The notes under the pieces are model-generated. The model was not told where the DNA came from, did no database searches, and worked only from the letters and a program-made list of their open reading frames with translations. The translations under genes were made by a program, and so were the position numbers. From Pseudarthrobacter sulfonivorans (GTDB lineage: Bacteria > Actinomycetota > Actinomycetes > Actinomycetales > Micrococcaceae): DNA of 64,000 bases. Location: assembly GCF_024391045.1 (NCBI RefSeq), contig NZ_JANFCZ010000009.1, positions 62,001 to 126,000 on the forward strand. The letters are read 5' to 3'. Shown here in pieces: positions 51,438-60,200 of this stretch. Each line of letters begins with the position of its first letter. Within the stretch, counting starts at the first letter, position 1.

Positions 51438-51874
51438 ACCGGAGTGAACTCCACGGCGGAGGCATTCGCAGACACCATAGAGTGGTTCCTGCATCGAAAA
51501 GGCCGAATGTCCTAGTTCCTTCGGGTCTCAGGAGCGCGGTGCCCCCGGGGCAATGCGACTCCCATATGACCGCGAAGACCGGACACATCGCAAATCCCAA
51601 CCCGTCGCGTACTTCTCGTCCTACGTTCGTCGGCTTGGCTGGGCATGGAAAACCAAGCATGCTGACTGATTTCGGCCTAGTCGGCTGCCCGCGGGCGTTC
51701 AATTTCCCCACTGCCTCGGTCGACCAGGCAGTTACCTAGCCAGATATCGACAAATCATGCAGTCCAACAGCAAGGGCAAAGGCCTCCAGAGGTCTGGGTC
51801 CGGCCTAAAGCCCGCGACCTCGAATCCCGGCAGTCCGCTACCCCCAAACTCGTGGCGACCTCATACTGGCCGAC

Positions 51875-51888
51875 GTTTCACGTGAAAC
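51875..51888. promoter_or_regulatory. parS site 8
   Basis: Perfect GTTTCACGTGAAAC, 648 bp left of the parB terminator site. Confidence 0.9.
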
Positions 51889-52367
51889 CGTACTCAGCGG
51901 CCACGACCCGATAGGGCGCACAAGTCCTGGGAAACCACAAGCCCTACCGAACAATCACCAAAAACTCGGACCTGCCAGCAGCGTTCGGTACAGGAACACA
52001 AGGGGCCTCTCACGGCACAGAGAGAGTCCCCAGCAGAAACTCCGAAATTAGTGGATCAATGCATGAATCACAACAGGCTCCGGACCAATAGCGACAGCAA
52101 CCATCGATCAACACCGCGAAGCGATCGCGCAGCTGTCCTGCTGCTGACATGGCGGGGCTTGCTGGGTCTGAGCATTTCTCGCTCCAATGACAGTGACCGC
52201 ACGCCGCCGAGTCGTCACATCTGAGAGAGGAACCCGGTGGAAACATCGCTATTCCAGCGCCGGCATCTGCTCCAGGCAACACGCAGCGGACATGGCTCAA
52301 CCCAGGACTGAAGAGCACAAGCTTGGGTGCCCAGGAGTCCAGAAACGCCCCTAGGTGGACACAGAGC

Positions 52368-52427
52368 GCCCCAGACGGCTCCAGACAGCCTCAGAAGGCC
52401 CCACACAGCCCCAGTACGCTCACCGAC
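52368..52427. repeat. 10-bp-period tandem repeat near the 3' end of parB
   Basis: Six successive 10-mers: GCCCCAGACG, GCTCCAGACA, GCCTCAGAAG, GCCCCACACA, GCCCCAGTAC and a weaker GCTCACCGAC. The consensus is near GCYCCAGACA. The period equals a DNA helical turn and is not a multiple of three, so it is not a coding repeat. It is 90 bp left of the parB terminator. Confidence 0.6.
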
Positions 52428-52516
52428 ACAGCCATCGGAGTATCGGCATAGCACAACGTCAGGCGCTGGGGCGGCCCCGCTTGCACCAGAACTCCCGACA
52501 TGATGGGCACAGAAAA

Positions 52517-52542
52517 GGGCCTGTTTCACGTGAAACAGGCCC
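52517..52542 (-). terminator. parB terminator whose hairpin contains parS site 9
   Basis: A perfect 26-bp palindrome (GGGCCT on one side, AGGCCC on the other) has a full parS (GTTTCACGTGAAAC, 52523-52536) as its centre. Reading the minus strand, it lies 25 bp past the parB stop and is followed by CCCTTTTCTG. It thus has the stem and T-run of a factor-independent terminator and a ParB-binding site in the same DNA. Confidence 0.75.
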
Positions 52543-52567
52543 TCAACTAGCTTCCGTGCAGCGGAAA

Positions 52568-53887
52568 CTAGCTCTCAGATCCAGGAGCAAGTACATCCAT
52601 GATCCTGTTCAGATCCTCAACACTCGCAAATTCAATACTCACGCGACCTTTTCGGACTCCAAGGGAGATCTTGACATTGGTATCCAACCGATCGGACAGC
52701 GACGAGGCCAAGTAATCCAGCCGTTCGTGGCGGGCCCCCGGACGCGGAATATTGTTCTTGGCAGGCTTGGCAGGATCCTGATACAGCGTCACGGCCTCTT
52801 CGGTGGCCCGTACTGACATGCCCTCAGCCACAATCTTTTGCGCGAGACGCTCCATTGCGGCAGCATCCGGCAGGGCGAGCAGGGCCCGGGCGTGGCCGGC
52901 GGAAAGGACGCTAGCCGCGACGCGGCGCTGAACCAAAGGCGGAAGCTTCAGCAAGCGCAGGGTATTGGACACCTGCGGACGCGACCGACCAATGCGGTCG
53001 GCGAGCTGTTCGTGCGTTGTACCGAAGTCTTCGAGGAGCTGCTGATAAGCCGCGGCCTCCTCGAGGGGATTCAGCTGGCTGCGGTGCAGGTTCTCCAGAA
53101 GTGCGTCGCGGAGGAGATCATCGTCAGTGGTGTCCCGGACAATGGCAGGGATCGTTTCCATGCCGGCGGCCTGGACTGCCCGCCACCGGCGTTCACCCAT
53201 AACCAGCTCGTAGGGTTCTCCACCCGCTTCGGTTGAGGTTCGGACAACAATTGGCTGGAGAACGCCGATTTCACGAACGGAGTGGATAAGCTCCGCCATG
53301 TCGTCCTCATCGAACACAGAGCGGGGCTGTTTACGGTTCGGGTGGATATCGGAAACCGGAATCTCGGCGAACCGGACCCCGGGCACCTCGACCAGGTCGA
53401 CGCCGTTGTCCGCGTCGCTGATCACGGCATCAGCTGCCGCCGCAACGGAGGCGACGTCGGCCGCCGGTTCCGCCGGCGACGGGGCGGTGTGGGATGACGG
53501 GGCACTGTGAGCCGACGAAGCCGCAGGGGTCGAACGAGTCTTGGCAGTTCCCTTGGTCGGAGCCGTCGAAGCGTCGGGTTTCTCCGCCACCCCGGCGGAA
53601 GCCTTGGCCGCAGAGGCTCCGCTCGTCGCGGCCCGGTCATTCGATCCCGGAGTGTCCATGGCCGGGGTTTGCTTCCGCGTGGGGGTAGCCGATCTCGCGG
53701 ACAACTCCGGCGTTGCCTCAGAGTCCGCTGTATCGGCCGTCGACGTGTCGACCTTTTTGCGTCCCTCAGGAAAGAAGAGGTCTACGGGCCGTGACGCAGG
53801 TGTCCCGTTTCCCGACCCGTTACCAGCGGCGGAACTTGGAATGAGTGCGCCAAGACCGCGGCCCAGGCCGCGTCGCTTCTCGCTCAT
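52568..53887 (-). CDS. parB: Chromosome partitioning protein ParB
   Basis: A 439-residue protein. [14 protein letters not shown] at the N-terminus contacts ParA. A long, low-complexity linker (residues ~16-160, Ala, Ser, Thr and Pro) precedes the CTP-binding ParB domain ([20 protein letters not shown], then GERRWRA near residue 230, then [14 protein letters not shown]). The helix-turn-helix includes [20 protein letters not shown]. The dimerisation domain is the last ~60 residues. It loads on the parS sites around it, spreads and bridges the origin DNA. It follows parA on the same strand with a 68-bp gap. Confidence 0.95.
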   Translation of the reverse strand: MSEKRRGLGRGLGALIPSSAAGNGSGNGTPASRPVDLFFPEGRKKVDTSTADTADSEATPELSARSATPTRKQTPAMDTPGSNDRAATSGASAAKASAGVAEKPDASTAPTKGTAKTRSTPAASSAHSAPSSHTAPSPAEPAADVASVAAAADAVISDADNGVDLVEVPGVRFAEIPVSDIHPNRKQPRSVFDEDDMAELIHSVREIGVLQPIVVRTSTEAGGEPYELVMGERRWRAVQAAGMETIPAIVRDTTDDDLLRDALLENLHRSQLNPLEEAAAYQQLLEDFGTTHEQLADRIGRSRPQVSNTLRLLKLPPLVQRRVAASVLSAGHARALLALPDAAAMERLAQKIVAEGMSVRATEEAVTLYQDPAKPAKNNIPRPGARHERLDYLASSLSDRLDTNVKISLGVRKGRVSIEFASVEDLNRIMDVLAPGSES

Positions 53888-53955
53888 GGATAAATCCCTC
53901 CGATGGAAGAGTCCGGCATTCTGCCGGACTTCCGTTGTTGCATTTTTTGAAGATT

Positions 53956-55023
53956 CTAGCGCTCAGCGATTTCCGCTGCGGCTTCCAAGTAGGACAGTGC
54001 TCCACTGGAGGAAGGATCGTACGTCATCACAGTCTGCTGGTAGCTCGGTGCCTCCGAGATACGCACTGAGCGGGGGACCACAGCACCCAGGACCTGGTCC
54101 GGGAAGTGCTGACGGACCTCGGACGCGACCTGCGCCGCCAGGTTGGTGCGGCCGTCGTACATCGTCAGGAGAATGGTGGAAACGACCAGATCCGCGTTGA
54201 GGTGCTTCTGGATCATCTCGATGTTCTTCAGCAGCTGACTCAAGCCCTCGAGGGCGTAGTACTCACATTGGATGGGAATCAGGACCTCACCAGCGGCACA
54301 GAACGCGTTGACCGTCAGCAAGCCCAGGCTCGGCGGGCAGTCAATGAAAATGTAGTCAAGACGCTCCTCACCGTTCTTGGCACGGGTCTTGGCATAGACA
54401 TCGATAGCCCTGCGCAACCGCTGCTCACGCGCAACCAGGGAAACAAGCTCAATCTCAGCCCCGGCCAGGTGAATCGTCGCAGGCGCACAAATCAGGTTGC
54501 TGATGTCCGGGCAGGGTGCCACCACGTCAGCCAGCGGGAAGTCGTTGATCAGGACATCGTAAATGCTGTCTACGTCGGCGTGGTGTTCCACGCCCAGGGC
54601 GGTGGAGGCGTTGCCTTGCGGGTCAATGTCGATGACGAGCACATTCAGGCCGGCAGCAGCGAGAGCCGCCGCAATGTTCACGGTAGTGGTTGTCTTACCC
54701 ACCCCGCCCTTCTGGTTGGACACCGTGAAGACGCGGGTCTTGTCCGGCTTGGGCAGTTCACGGCCAACCAGGCGCTCACGGCGCTTGGTCTCGTGCGCAA
54801 GCTCGCGAGCGATCGGACTGGAATCGTCCATCGTGTCGATGACGTTGGTTTTGCCGGCTGAAGACGTTTCACGTGAAACAGACGCAAAACTTGCGACGCC
54901 TGCAGCCGGATTCGGGTGATTTTCACCGCGAACCGGTGCGGAACCCATACCAGCAAATGAACGTGCTGACCCCAAGGACACAAACGGGGGGATCCGTTGT
55001 GTGTGGGCTTCGCTACTGGTCAC
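53956..55023 (-). CDS. parA: Chromosome partitioning ATPase ParA
   Basis: A 355-residue ATPase. The deviant Walker A is [14 protein letters not shown], and [12 protein letters not shown] and [15 protein letters not shown] are the following motifs. The core starts only near residue 95. The N-terminal extension reads [11 protein letters not shown], which is the translation of a perfect parS inside the gene (54866-54879). No clear ribosome-binding site marks the GTG at 55023. A later start at 54831 (MDDSSPI) would put parS in the leader. ParA-ATP binds the nucleoid and is released by ParB, moving origins apart. Confidence 0.93.
   Translation of the reverse strand: MTSSEAHTQRIPPFVSLGSARSFAGMGSAPVRGENHPNPAAGVASFASVSRETSSAGKTNVIDTMDDSSPIARELAHETKRRERLVGRELPKPDKTRVFTVSNQKGGVGKTTTTVNIAAALAAAGLNVLVIDIDPQGNASTALGVEHHADVDSIYDVLINDFPLADVVAPCPDISNLICAPATIHLAGAEIELVSLVAREQRLRRAIDVYAKTRAKNGEERLDYIFIDCPPSLGLLTVNAFCAAGEVLIPIQCEYYALEGLSQLLKNIEMIQKHLNADLVVSTILLTMYDGRTNLAAQVASEVRQHFPDQVLGAVVPRSVRISEAPSYQQTVMTYDPSSSGALSYLEAAAEIAER
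54866..54879. promoter_or_regulatory. parS site 10, inside the 5' part of parA
   Basis: Perfect GTTTCACGTGAAAC. It is coding if the long ParA start is right; otherwise it lies 35 bp upstream of the internal start. ParB binding here could affect parA expression. Confidence 0.88.
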
Positions 55024-55109
55024 TGGGACACACTCACTCTCATTCAGCTGTTGCTGCCGTTGTCTAGCCTAACCGCTTCGTCCTGCAGACCAAGGTTACC
55101 GGGCCTTGA

Positions 55110-55760
55110 CTAAGCAATCTTTCGGGACTTGTTTACGACGATGCGGACAACGGTGGTGGGTTCCTCCAACAGGCCCTCGCCGACGGTCACCACGGTCGTC
55201 TCCACTCCGCCCAATTTGCGGATCGTTTTCGCTGCTTTTTCAATCTCTTCGCTGGCGCTTCGGCCCTTGATGGCCACGACCTCACCCTTGCCCGCCAGCA
55301 GGGGGATGGTCAGGCCAGCCAGATTGCTGAGCGCGGAGACTGCCCGGGCGGTGACCACGTCAGCATCCACCATGCCTACCGCGAGCTCCGCACGCGTCCT
55401 CATCACTGTGACGTTGGTAAGGCCCAGATCGTCCACCACTTCCTGGAGCCAAATCACGCGGCGCTCCAACGGTTCGATCAGCGTCAGCTCCAGATCAGGA
55501 CGCGCTATGGCCAGGCACAACCCTGGCAAGCCCGCACCGCTTCCGACGTCAGCAACGCGACTGCCGTCGGGGATCTCGCTTTCGATGACGGCACAGTTGA
55601 GCACGTGCCGGCTCCATAACCGGGGAATCTCGCGGGGCCCGATGAGGCCGCGTTCCGTCCCCGATGTTGCGAGGTGTTCAACGTAGCGCTTAGCCAGGTC
55701 CAGGCGGTCGCCGAAGATCTTCTCCGCTGCCAGCTGTTCAGCTGCCGTGATATCAACCAT
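55110..55760 (-). CDS. rsmG: 16S rRNA (guanine-N7) methyltransferase RsmG
   Basis: A 216-residue methyltransferase. VADVGSGAGLPGLCLAIA is the S-adenosylmethionine motif, and LIGPREIPRLWSRHVLNC near residue 40 and VVTARAVSALSNLAGLTIP are RsmG signatures. It methylates G527 (E. coli numbering) of 16S rRNA; loss gives low-level streptomycin resistance. Normal length. Part of the rpmH-to-parB run, 21 bp after jag. Confidence 0.94.
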   Translation of the reverse strand: MVDITAAEQLAAEKIFGDRLDLAKRYVEHLATSGTERGLIGPREIPRLWSRHVLNCAVIESEIPDGSRVADVGSGAGLPGLCLAIARPDLELTLIEPLERRVIWLQEVVDDLGLTNVTVMRTRAELAVGMVDADVVTARAVSALSNLAGLTIPLLAGKGEVVAIKGRSASEEIEKAAKTIRKLGGVETTVVTVGEGLLEEPTTVVRIVVNKSRKIA

Positions 55761-55781
55761 GGTTAACGGTTCAGCAATTCT

Positions 55782-56348
55782 CTAGTCAGCGGATACGACG
55801 ATATGGCGGCCGGCGCCTTCGCCTTCGGATTCACTGACCAGGCCAAGGTCCGCGACGGCGTCGTGGACGATCTTGCGTTCGTAGGCACTCATCGGTTCCA
55901 GAGCCACGGCCTCGCCGGTCTCCTTAACGGTTGCAGCCGCATCCTCGGCAATCTTCTGGAGGTGGCCGGCCCGCTGCTGGCGGTAGCCGTTGATGTCCAG
56001 CACCAGGCGCGAACGGTTCTCCGTCGCCGAGAGCACAGAAAGCCTCGTCAGTTCCTGGAGTGCCTCAAGGACTTCGCCGTCTTCGCCTACCAGGCTGTCG
56101 AGACCATCGGTTTCTTCTTCGGCGACGATGGAGATGTAGGTCCGTCCGTTGCGGACTTCGATGTCAATGTCACCATCGATGTCCGCGATGTCGAGGAGTT
56201 CCTCCAGGTAATCTGCAGCTACGTCGCCTTCCTCTTCGAGACGGCTGGCAGCAGTGCCCTTGGGGTTGCTTTCGGTGTCCGTCGAGGCTTCGTCCTGATC
56301 GTCAATGACTTCATTGGAGAGGGCGTGTTCGGTGCTTTCGGCTGACAT
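55782..56348 (-). CDS. Jag/EloR family RNA-binding protein (KH and R3H)
   Basis: A 188-residue protein. An acidic N-terminal part (residues 1-45, Glu/Asp-rich) is followed by a KH-like domain (DIEVRNGRTYISIVAEEETD) and a C-terminal R3H domain (LEPMSAYERKIVHDAVADLG). The ATG overlaps the yidC stop (TAATG). The family links cell-wall elongation and RNA binding in Gram-positive bacteria. It lacks the long Jag-N domain seen in Bacillus. Confidence 0.9.
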   Translation of the reverse strand: MSAESTEHALSNEVIDDQDEASTDTESNPKGTAASRLEEEGDVAADYLEELLDIADIDGDIDIEVRNGRTYISIVAEEETDGLDSLVGEDGEVLEALQELTRLSVLSATENRSRLVLDINGYRQQRAGHLQKIAEDAAATVKETGEAVALEPMSAYERKIVHDAVADLGLVSESEGEGAGRHIVVSAD

Positions 56349-57319
56349 TACTTCTTCTTCCTGTTCTTACGCTGGGGCTGGACGCGCTGTGCCTTTTGCT
56401 CGATAACCGCCGCGGCGGCAGCTGCCTCTGCTGCGGCGTCGGCCTTCTTCGCACCCAGAACCGGGAGGGCCGGCAGGCCCTTGGCCGCACGGCGCTCGGC
56501 GAGGGCCTTGGCGGCGGGGGATCCCGGCGTCGGCATGCGGCGGATGACAAAGAACTGCTGCGCCATGGTCCAGAGGTTGGTGGTGGTCCAGTAGATGAGG
56601 ACACCGATCGGGAAGTTGATGCCGCCAACGCCGAACACGACGGGCAGGATGTAAAGCATCATCTTCTGCTGGCGCATGAACGGGCTTGCCATGGCCTCTT
56701 CGGACATGTTCTTGGCCATGATCTGCTTCTGCGTGATGAACTGCGAGGCCGTCATGGCCAGGATCATCACAATGCTGAGGACAACCACCGAGACATTGGT
56801 GGCACCGCCGTGCAGCAGTGCTGAGGACAACGGTGCGCCGAAGATGCTCGAAGCATCGAACTCCACCACCTGCTCATGGCTCATCGCGCCGATTCCGGCC
56901 CCCTGGTCCTTGGCCTGGGAAATTCCGGACAGGACCTGGAACAGGGCGAAGAAGAACGGCATCTGGATCAGCATGGGCAAGCAGGCGGAGAACGGGTTGG
57001 TGCCGTGCTTCTTGTACATCGCCATCTGTTCCTGCGCCATGGCCTGGCGGGACAGCTGGTCAGTCTTGCCCTTGTATTTGTCCTGCAGCTTCTTCAAGTC
57101 AGGCTGAAGCAGCTGCATGCCGCGCTGGGCCTTAATCTGCTTGACGAACACCGGGATCAGGGCGGCGCGGATCACCAGCACCAGCCCGATGATGGACAAC
57201 GTCCAAGTCCATCCGTTCGCAGCGGGCATGCCGATGGCACTCAGGCCATCGTGGAATCCAATCATGATGATGGAAACCAGCCACTTGAACGGGGCCATGA
57301 TTGTTCCAAAGAAGTCCAT
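56348..57319 (-). CDS. yidC: Membrane protein insertase YidC
   Basis: A 323-residue insertase of the Gram-positive type, without the large external domain of proteobacteria. The hydrophilic-groove Arg is in LVLVIRAALIPV, and NPFSACLPMLIQMPFFFAL and MSEEAMASPFMRQQKMM are conserved membrane/loop segments. The C-terminal tail is Lys- and Arg-rich (RVQPQRKNRKKK), as expected for ribosome contact. It inserts membrane proteins alone or with SecYEG. It lies between yidD (15-bp gap) and jag (overlap). Confidence 0.95.
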   Translation of the reverse strand: MDFFGTIMAPFKWLVSIIMIGFHDGLSAIGMPAANGWTWTLSIIGLVLVIRAALIPVFVKQIKAQRGMQLLQPDLKKLQDKYKGKTDQLSRQAMAQEQMAMYKKHGTNPFSACLPMLIQMPFFFALFQVLSGISQAKDQGAGIGAMSHEQVVEFDASSIFGAPLSSALLHGGATNVSVVVLSIVMILAMTASQFITQKQIMAKNMSEEAMASPFMRQQKMMLYILPVVFGVGGINFPIGVLIYWTTTNLWTMAQQFFVIRRMPTPGSPAAKALAERRAAKGLPALPVLGAKKADAAAEAAAAAAVIEQKAQRVQPQRKNRKKK

Positions 57320-57334
57320 ACTTATCCCTATTCG

Positions 57335-57730
57335 TCAGGCCGCAGAGCGGCCTTCTTCATCAGTCCGAGCAGCCAGATACTTGTCCGGGTTGTTCAGCAC
57401 AACAATTGTGGGGGTCCGGTTGTCGGCCCAGTGGTTGTGTCCGGCGGGGACATGGTCCACACCGCCGGCGTTCCATGGATGGCAGCGTGCCAGGCGCCGG
57501 GCGGCGAGCCAGCTGCCCTTCACTGCACCGTGGACCGTGATCGCCTCAAGCGCATAGGCCGAGCACGAAGGAAAGAACCGGCATACCTGGCCGTACAAGG
57601 GCGAAATCACCTTGCGGTAGGCCATCAGCAGCAGGATAAGGATGTTTTTGGGCAGGTTCCAGACGAAGGTGCCCACAGCGGCAAGCGCGGGAAGAAGGTA
57701 GCGGACGACGGCGGCAGTCACGTTACGCAC
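57335..57730 (-). CDS. yidD: YidD, membrane protein insertion efficiency factor
   Basis: A 131-residue protein; the core is about 75 residues. [20 protein letters not shown] with [12 protein letters not shown] and [17 protein letters not shown] carry the conserved Cys and His residues of YidD. Residues ~105-131 are a variable tail. An N-terminal extension of about 35 residues is hydrophobic. It overlaps the rnpA stop by eight bases. It assists YidC-dependent insertion. Confidence 0.92.
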   Translation of the reverse strand: MRNVTAAVVRYLLPALAAVGTFVWNLPKNILILLLMAYRKVISPLYGQVCRFFPSCSAYALEAITVHGAVKGSWLAARRLARCHPWNAGGVDHVPAGHNHWADNRTPTIVVLNNPDKYLAARTDEEGRSAA

Positions 57731-58133
57731 GCTGTGTCCCTTCCTGTGTTGTACCGGTTGAACGGTCTACAGCAGCCCGCGGAAGGCGGCTGCCCAAGCG
57801 GTTCGTGGTCGACTCCAGTGCCGAGCCGTAGTCCGCCAGCAGTTGGTTCCAGCTGGCGTTCGCGGACGCAGGCAGCGCCCGGACCACTATGGCGAACCCG
57901 GTACCGTACTCGCGCAGCGAGCAGGCAGCGGCTTCCCTCAGTCTCCTCTTAACGCGGTTCCTGACCACAGCGTTCCCGACACCTTTGGAAACGATGAACC
58001 CGATCCGGCTGGGTTCGTCGGCAGCAAGGGCTGCCGCATATAACACTACGTTCCGGCGTCCATTGCGGACACCGGAACGTACGGTTGTTGAAAAATCAGT
58101 TGCAGTCCTCAAACGGTTACGGGTGGCCAGCAC
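57723..58133 (-). CDS. rnpA: Ribonuclease P protein component
   Basis: A 136-residue basic protein. [19 protein letters not shown] at the start and [20 protein letters not shown] with the RNR motif are diagnostic of RnpA. It binds the RNase P RNA and tRNA leader. It lies 40 bp after rpmH on the same message and overlaps yidD. Length is typical with a short extra C-terminus. Confidence 0.94.
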   Translation of the reverse strand: MLATRNRLRTATDFSTTVRSGVRNGRRNVVLYAAALAADEPSRIGFIVSKGVGNAVVRNRVKRRLREAAACSLREYGTGFAIVVRALPASANASWNQLLADYGSALESTTNRLGSRLPRAAVDRSTGTTQEGTQRA

Positions 58134-58173
58134 CTTAAACTCGCAAAGAAATGTAAACCGACGAATCAGTTAT

Positions 58174-58311
58174 TTAGGCCGACAGCTCGGTGCGGCCCTT
58201 GCCACGGCGGGCTGCCAGGATGGCGCGGCCGGCACGGGTACGCATACGAAGGCGGAAGCCGTGCTTCTTGGCTCGACGGCGGTTATTCGGCTGAAAAGTC
58301 CGCTTGCTCAC
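58174..58311 (-). CDS. rpmH: 50S ribosomal protein L34
   Basis: A 45-residue protein beginning [20 protein letters not shown], the L34 sequence, and ending with the basic [13 protein letters not shown] region. GTG start with GGAG eight bases upstream. It is first in the rpmH-rnpA-yidD-yidC-jag-rsmG-parA-parB run and diverges from dnaA. Confidence 0.96.
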   Translation of the reverse strand: MSKRTFQPNNRRRAKKHGFRLRMRTRAGRAILAARRGKGRTELSA

Positions 58312-58383
58312 GTTAGTTACTCCAGTGGATCAAAGGTGCGCCCACCCGATCAGAATTGAGAAGAACTGGCCGACGCTAAGTTT

Positions 58384-58413
58384 TGTATATGCACGCTTCC
58401 CCCGGCTGCTCAA
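58384..58413 (-). promoter_or_regulatory. Promoter of the rpmH operon
   Basis: On the minus strand TTGAGC (58408-58413) and TATACA (58384-58389) are separated by 18 bp, about 70-100 bp upstream of the rpmH GTG. The two hexamers resemble the sigma-70-type consensus. It should drive rpmH and probably several genes after it. Confidence 0.55.
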
Positions 58414-58557
58414 ACGCAATGCGTTGGAGAGATTCAGATGGGGACAGAAAGCGTACACAAAGGACTTCACAACACTAGGGCAAACGGCTTGCCGGAGTCA
58501 AACCGAAGGAGGCCTCAGGGCCTGTCCGAAGCTGTGGCAAACCTGCACCCACAGCCT

Positions 58558-58704
58558 GTGGATGAAGTGGCTCACACGGCGTGTTTTAGAACCACAACGG
58601 TGTAATTATCCACAAGCTACTTCCCAGCTATCTTCTGGCCTTTTGATCCCCTAGAGTGACTCAGTAGCCGATTATCCACGGACTGTGCATAACCCTGTGG
58701 ATGA
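58558..58704. promoter_or_regulatory. DnaA boxes upstream of dnaA
   Basis: TGTGGATGA at 58558, TTATCCACA at 58606, TTATCCACG at 58672, TGTGCATAA at 58684 and TGTGGATGA at 58696. The last pair is 12 bp apart and nearly identical to the pair at 60233-60253 beyond dnaA. They lie in the 467-bp rpmH-dnaA gap, which also holds the rpmH promoter, and may regulate dnaA and contribute to origin function. A clear dnaA promoter was not seen. Confidence 0.75.
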
Positions 58705-58778
58705 AGCTGAACCAGACTCCTGGTTCCTGACTTGGGCTGCGACGTAATGCAGGCACGCAAGTTTTGAGGAACCGATTG

Positions 58779-60200
58779 ATGACAGTAGACGAAGCCAACC
58801 ACGCCAACACTGTCGGAAGTTCCTGGCGACGCGTGGTGAGCCTCCTCGAGCAGGACGACCGCGTTTCGCCGCGGCAGCGGGGTTTCGTCATCCTGGCCCA
58901 GGCGCAGGGCCTGATCGGATCCACCCTCCTGGTGGCGGTCCCCAACGAGCTGACCCGCGAGGTCCTGCAGACCCAGGTGAAGGAAGCCCTGGATGATGCC
59001 CTGCACAACGTCTTTTCCGAGGACATCCGCTGCGCCATCGATGTGGACACGGACCTTGTGCCCATCCACCAAGAGCCCGAACCCGTCGTCGAGCCTTCCT
59101 ATTCGGCGGATCAGCTGATCGAGCAGAAGCCGCAGCCCATGCTGCCGAGCACTTCCCACGAGTTCGGCCGGCTGAATCCCAAATACGTCTTTGACACTTT
59201 CGTGATCGGCTCCTCCAACCGCTTCGCCCATGCAGCCGCCGTGGCCGTCGCCGAAGCCCCGGCCAAGGCATACAACCCGCTGTTCATCTACGGGGACTCG
59301 GGCCTGGGAAAGACCCACCTCCTGCACGCGATCGGCCATTACGCCAGGCGCCTGTACAGCGGAATCCGCGTCCGGTATGTGAATTCCGAGGAATTCACCA
59401 ACGACTTCATCAACTCCATCCGCGACGATGAGGGCGCCAGTTTCAAGACCACCTACCGGAACGTGGACGTTCTGCTGATCGATGACATCCAGTTCCTCGC
59501 CGGTAAGGACCGGACCCTGGAGGAGTTCTTCCACACGTTCAATTCGCTGCACAACAACAACAAGCAGGTAGTCATCACCTCCGACCTGCCGCCCAAGCAG
59601 CTCGCTGGCTTCGAGGACAGAATGAAATCCCGCTTCGAGTGGGGCCTGCTGACCGACATCCAGCCGCCGGAACTGGAAACCCGCATCGCCATCCTGCGGA
59701 AGAAGGCCCTCAGCGAAGGGCTCTCCGCACCTGACGATGCCCTGGAGTACATCGCGTCCAAGATCTCCAGCAACATCCGCGAGCTCGAAGGTGCGCTGAT
59801 CCGCGTGACGGCGTTCGCCAGCCTGAACCGCCAGCCTGTGGACGTTGCCCTCGCAGAGATGGTCCTGAAAGACCTCATCACCGACGACGGCGCCCAGGAA
59901 ATCACCTCGAGCCAAATCCTGATCCAGACCGCTGACTACTTCAAGCTGACCATGGAGGAGCTCTGCAGCAAGTCACGGACCCGGACCCTGGTTACCGCCC
60001 GCCAGATCGCGATGTACCTCTGCCGTGAACTGACTGACATGTCGCTGCCGAAGATCGGCCAGGAGCTCGGCGGCCGTGACCACACCACAGTGATCCATGC
60101 TGACCGGAAGATCCGCGAGCTGATGGCGGAGCGCCGTGTGATCTACAACCAGGTCACCGAACTCACCAACCGGATCAAACAGCAGCAGCGCGACTCCTGA
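58779..60200 (+). CDS. dnaA: Chromosomal replication initiator DnaA
   Basis: A 473-residue AAA+ protein. The N-terminal domain I (SSWRRVVSLLEQ) and a short linker are followed by Walker A GDSGLGKTH near residue 172, Walker B VLLIDDIQFLAGK and the sensor segments. Domain IV has GRDHTTVIHADRKI, the DnaA-box-reading motif. The ATG at 58779 (MTVDEAN) has AGGA nine bases upstream; a TTG five codons earlier is less likely. It binds and opens the origin. Confidence 0.97.
   Translation: MTVDEANHANTVGSSWRRVVSLLEQDDRVSPRQRGFVILAQAQGLIGSTLLVAVPNELTREVLQTQVKEALDDALHNVFSEDIRCAIDVDTDLVPIHQEPEPVVEPSYSADQLIEQKPQPMLPSTSHEFGRLNPKYVFDTFVIGSSNRFAHAAAVAVAEAPAKAYNPLFIYGDSGLGKTHLLHAIGHYARRLYSGIRVRYVNSEEFTNDFINSIRDDEGASFKTTYRNVDVLLIDDIQFLAGKDRTLEEFFHTFNSLHNNNKQVVITSDLPPKQLAGFEDRMKSRFEWGLLTDIQPPELETRIAILRKKALSEGLSAPDDALEYIASKISSNIRELEGALIRVTAFASLNRQPVDVALAEMVLKDLITDDGAQEITSSQILIQTADYFKLTMEELCSKSRTRTLVTARQIAMYLCRELTDMSLPKIGQELGGRDHTTVIHADRKIRELMAERRVIYNQVTELTNRIKQQQRDS

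Larger units (their letters stand above)
46999..52516. other. Gene-free, parS-rich region (candidate centromere)
   Basis: About 5.5 kb between the trxA and parB terminators. No frame in any direction reads as a recognisable protein. Longer frames (such as 49401-49781 and 50065-50442) lack family motifs, have no good ribosome-binding site and in one case merely translate DnaA-box repeats. GC is visibly lower than in the flanking genes (a sampled 60-base line at 49801 is 52 percent). It contains eight perfect parS sites, one extra half-site, two arrays of 9-mers like DnaA boxes, triplicated CCGATCTCGCG near 47165-47209 and a 10-bp-period repeat at 52368. No tRNA, rRNA or transposase was seen. 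Confidence 0.8.

Noticed and set aside
46999..52516. Possible decayed amidase or acetyltransferase gene in the gap
   Set aside because: I looked for amidase or GNAT motifs in all frames, including broken ones, and found none. Comparison with relatives could still reveal a remnant.
58617..59915. Long minus-strand frame inside dnaA
   Set aside because: Antisense shadow of dnaA; no family character.
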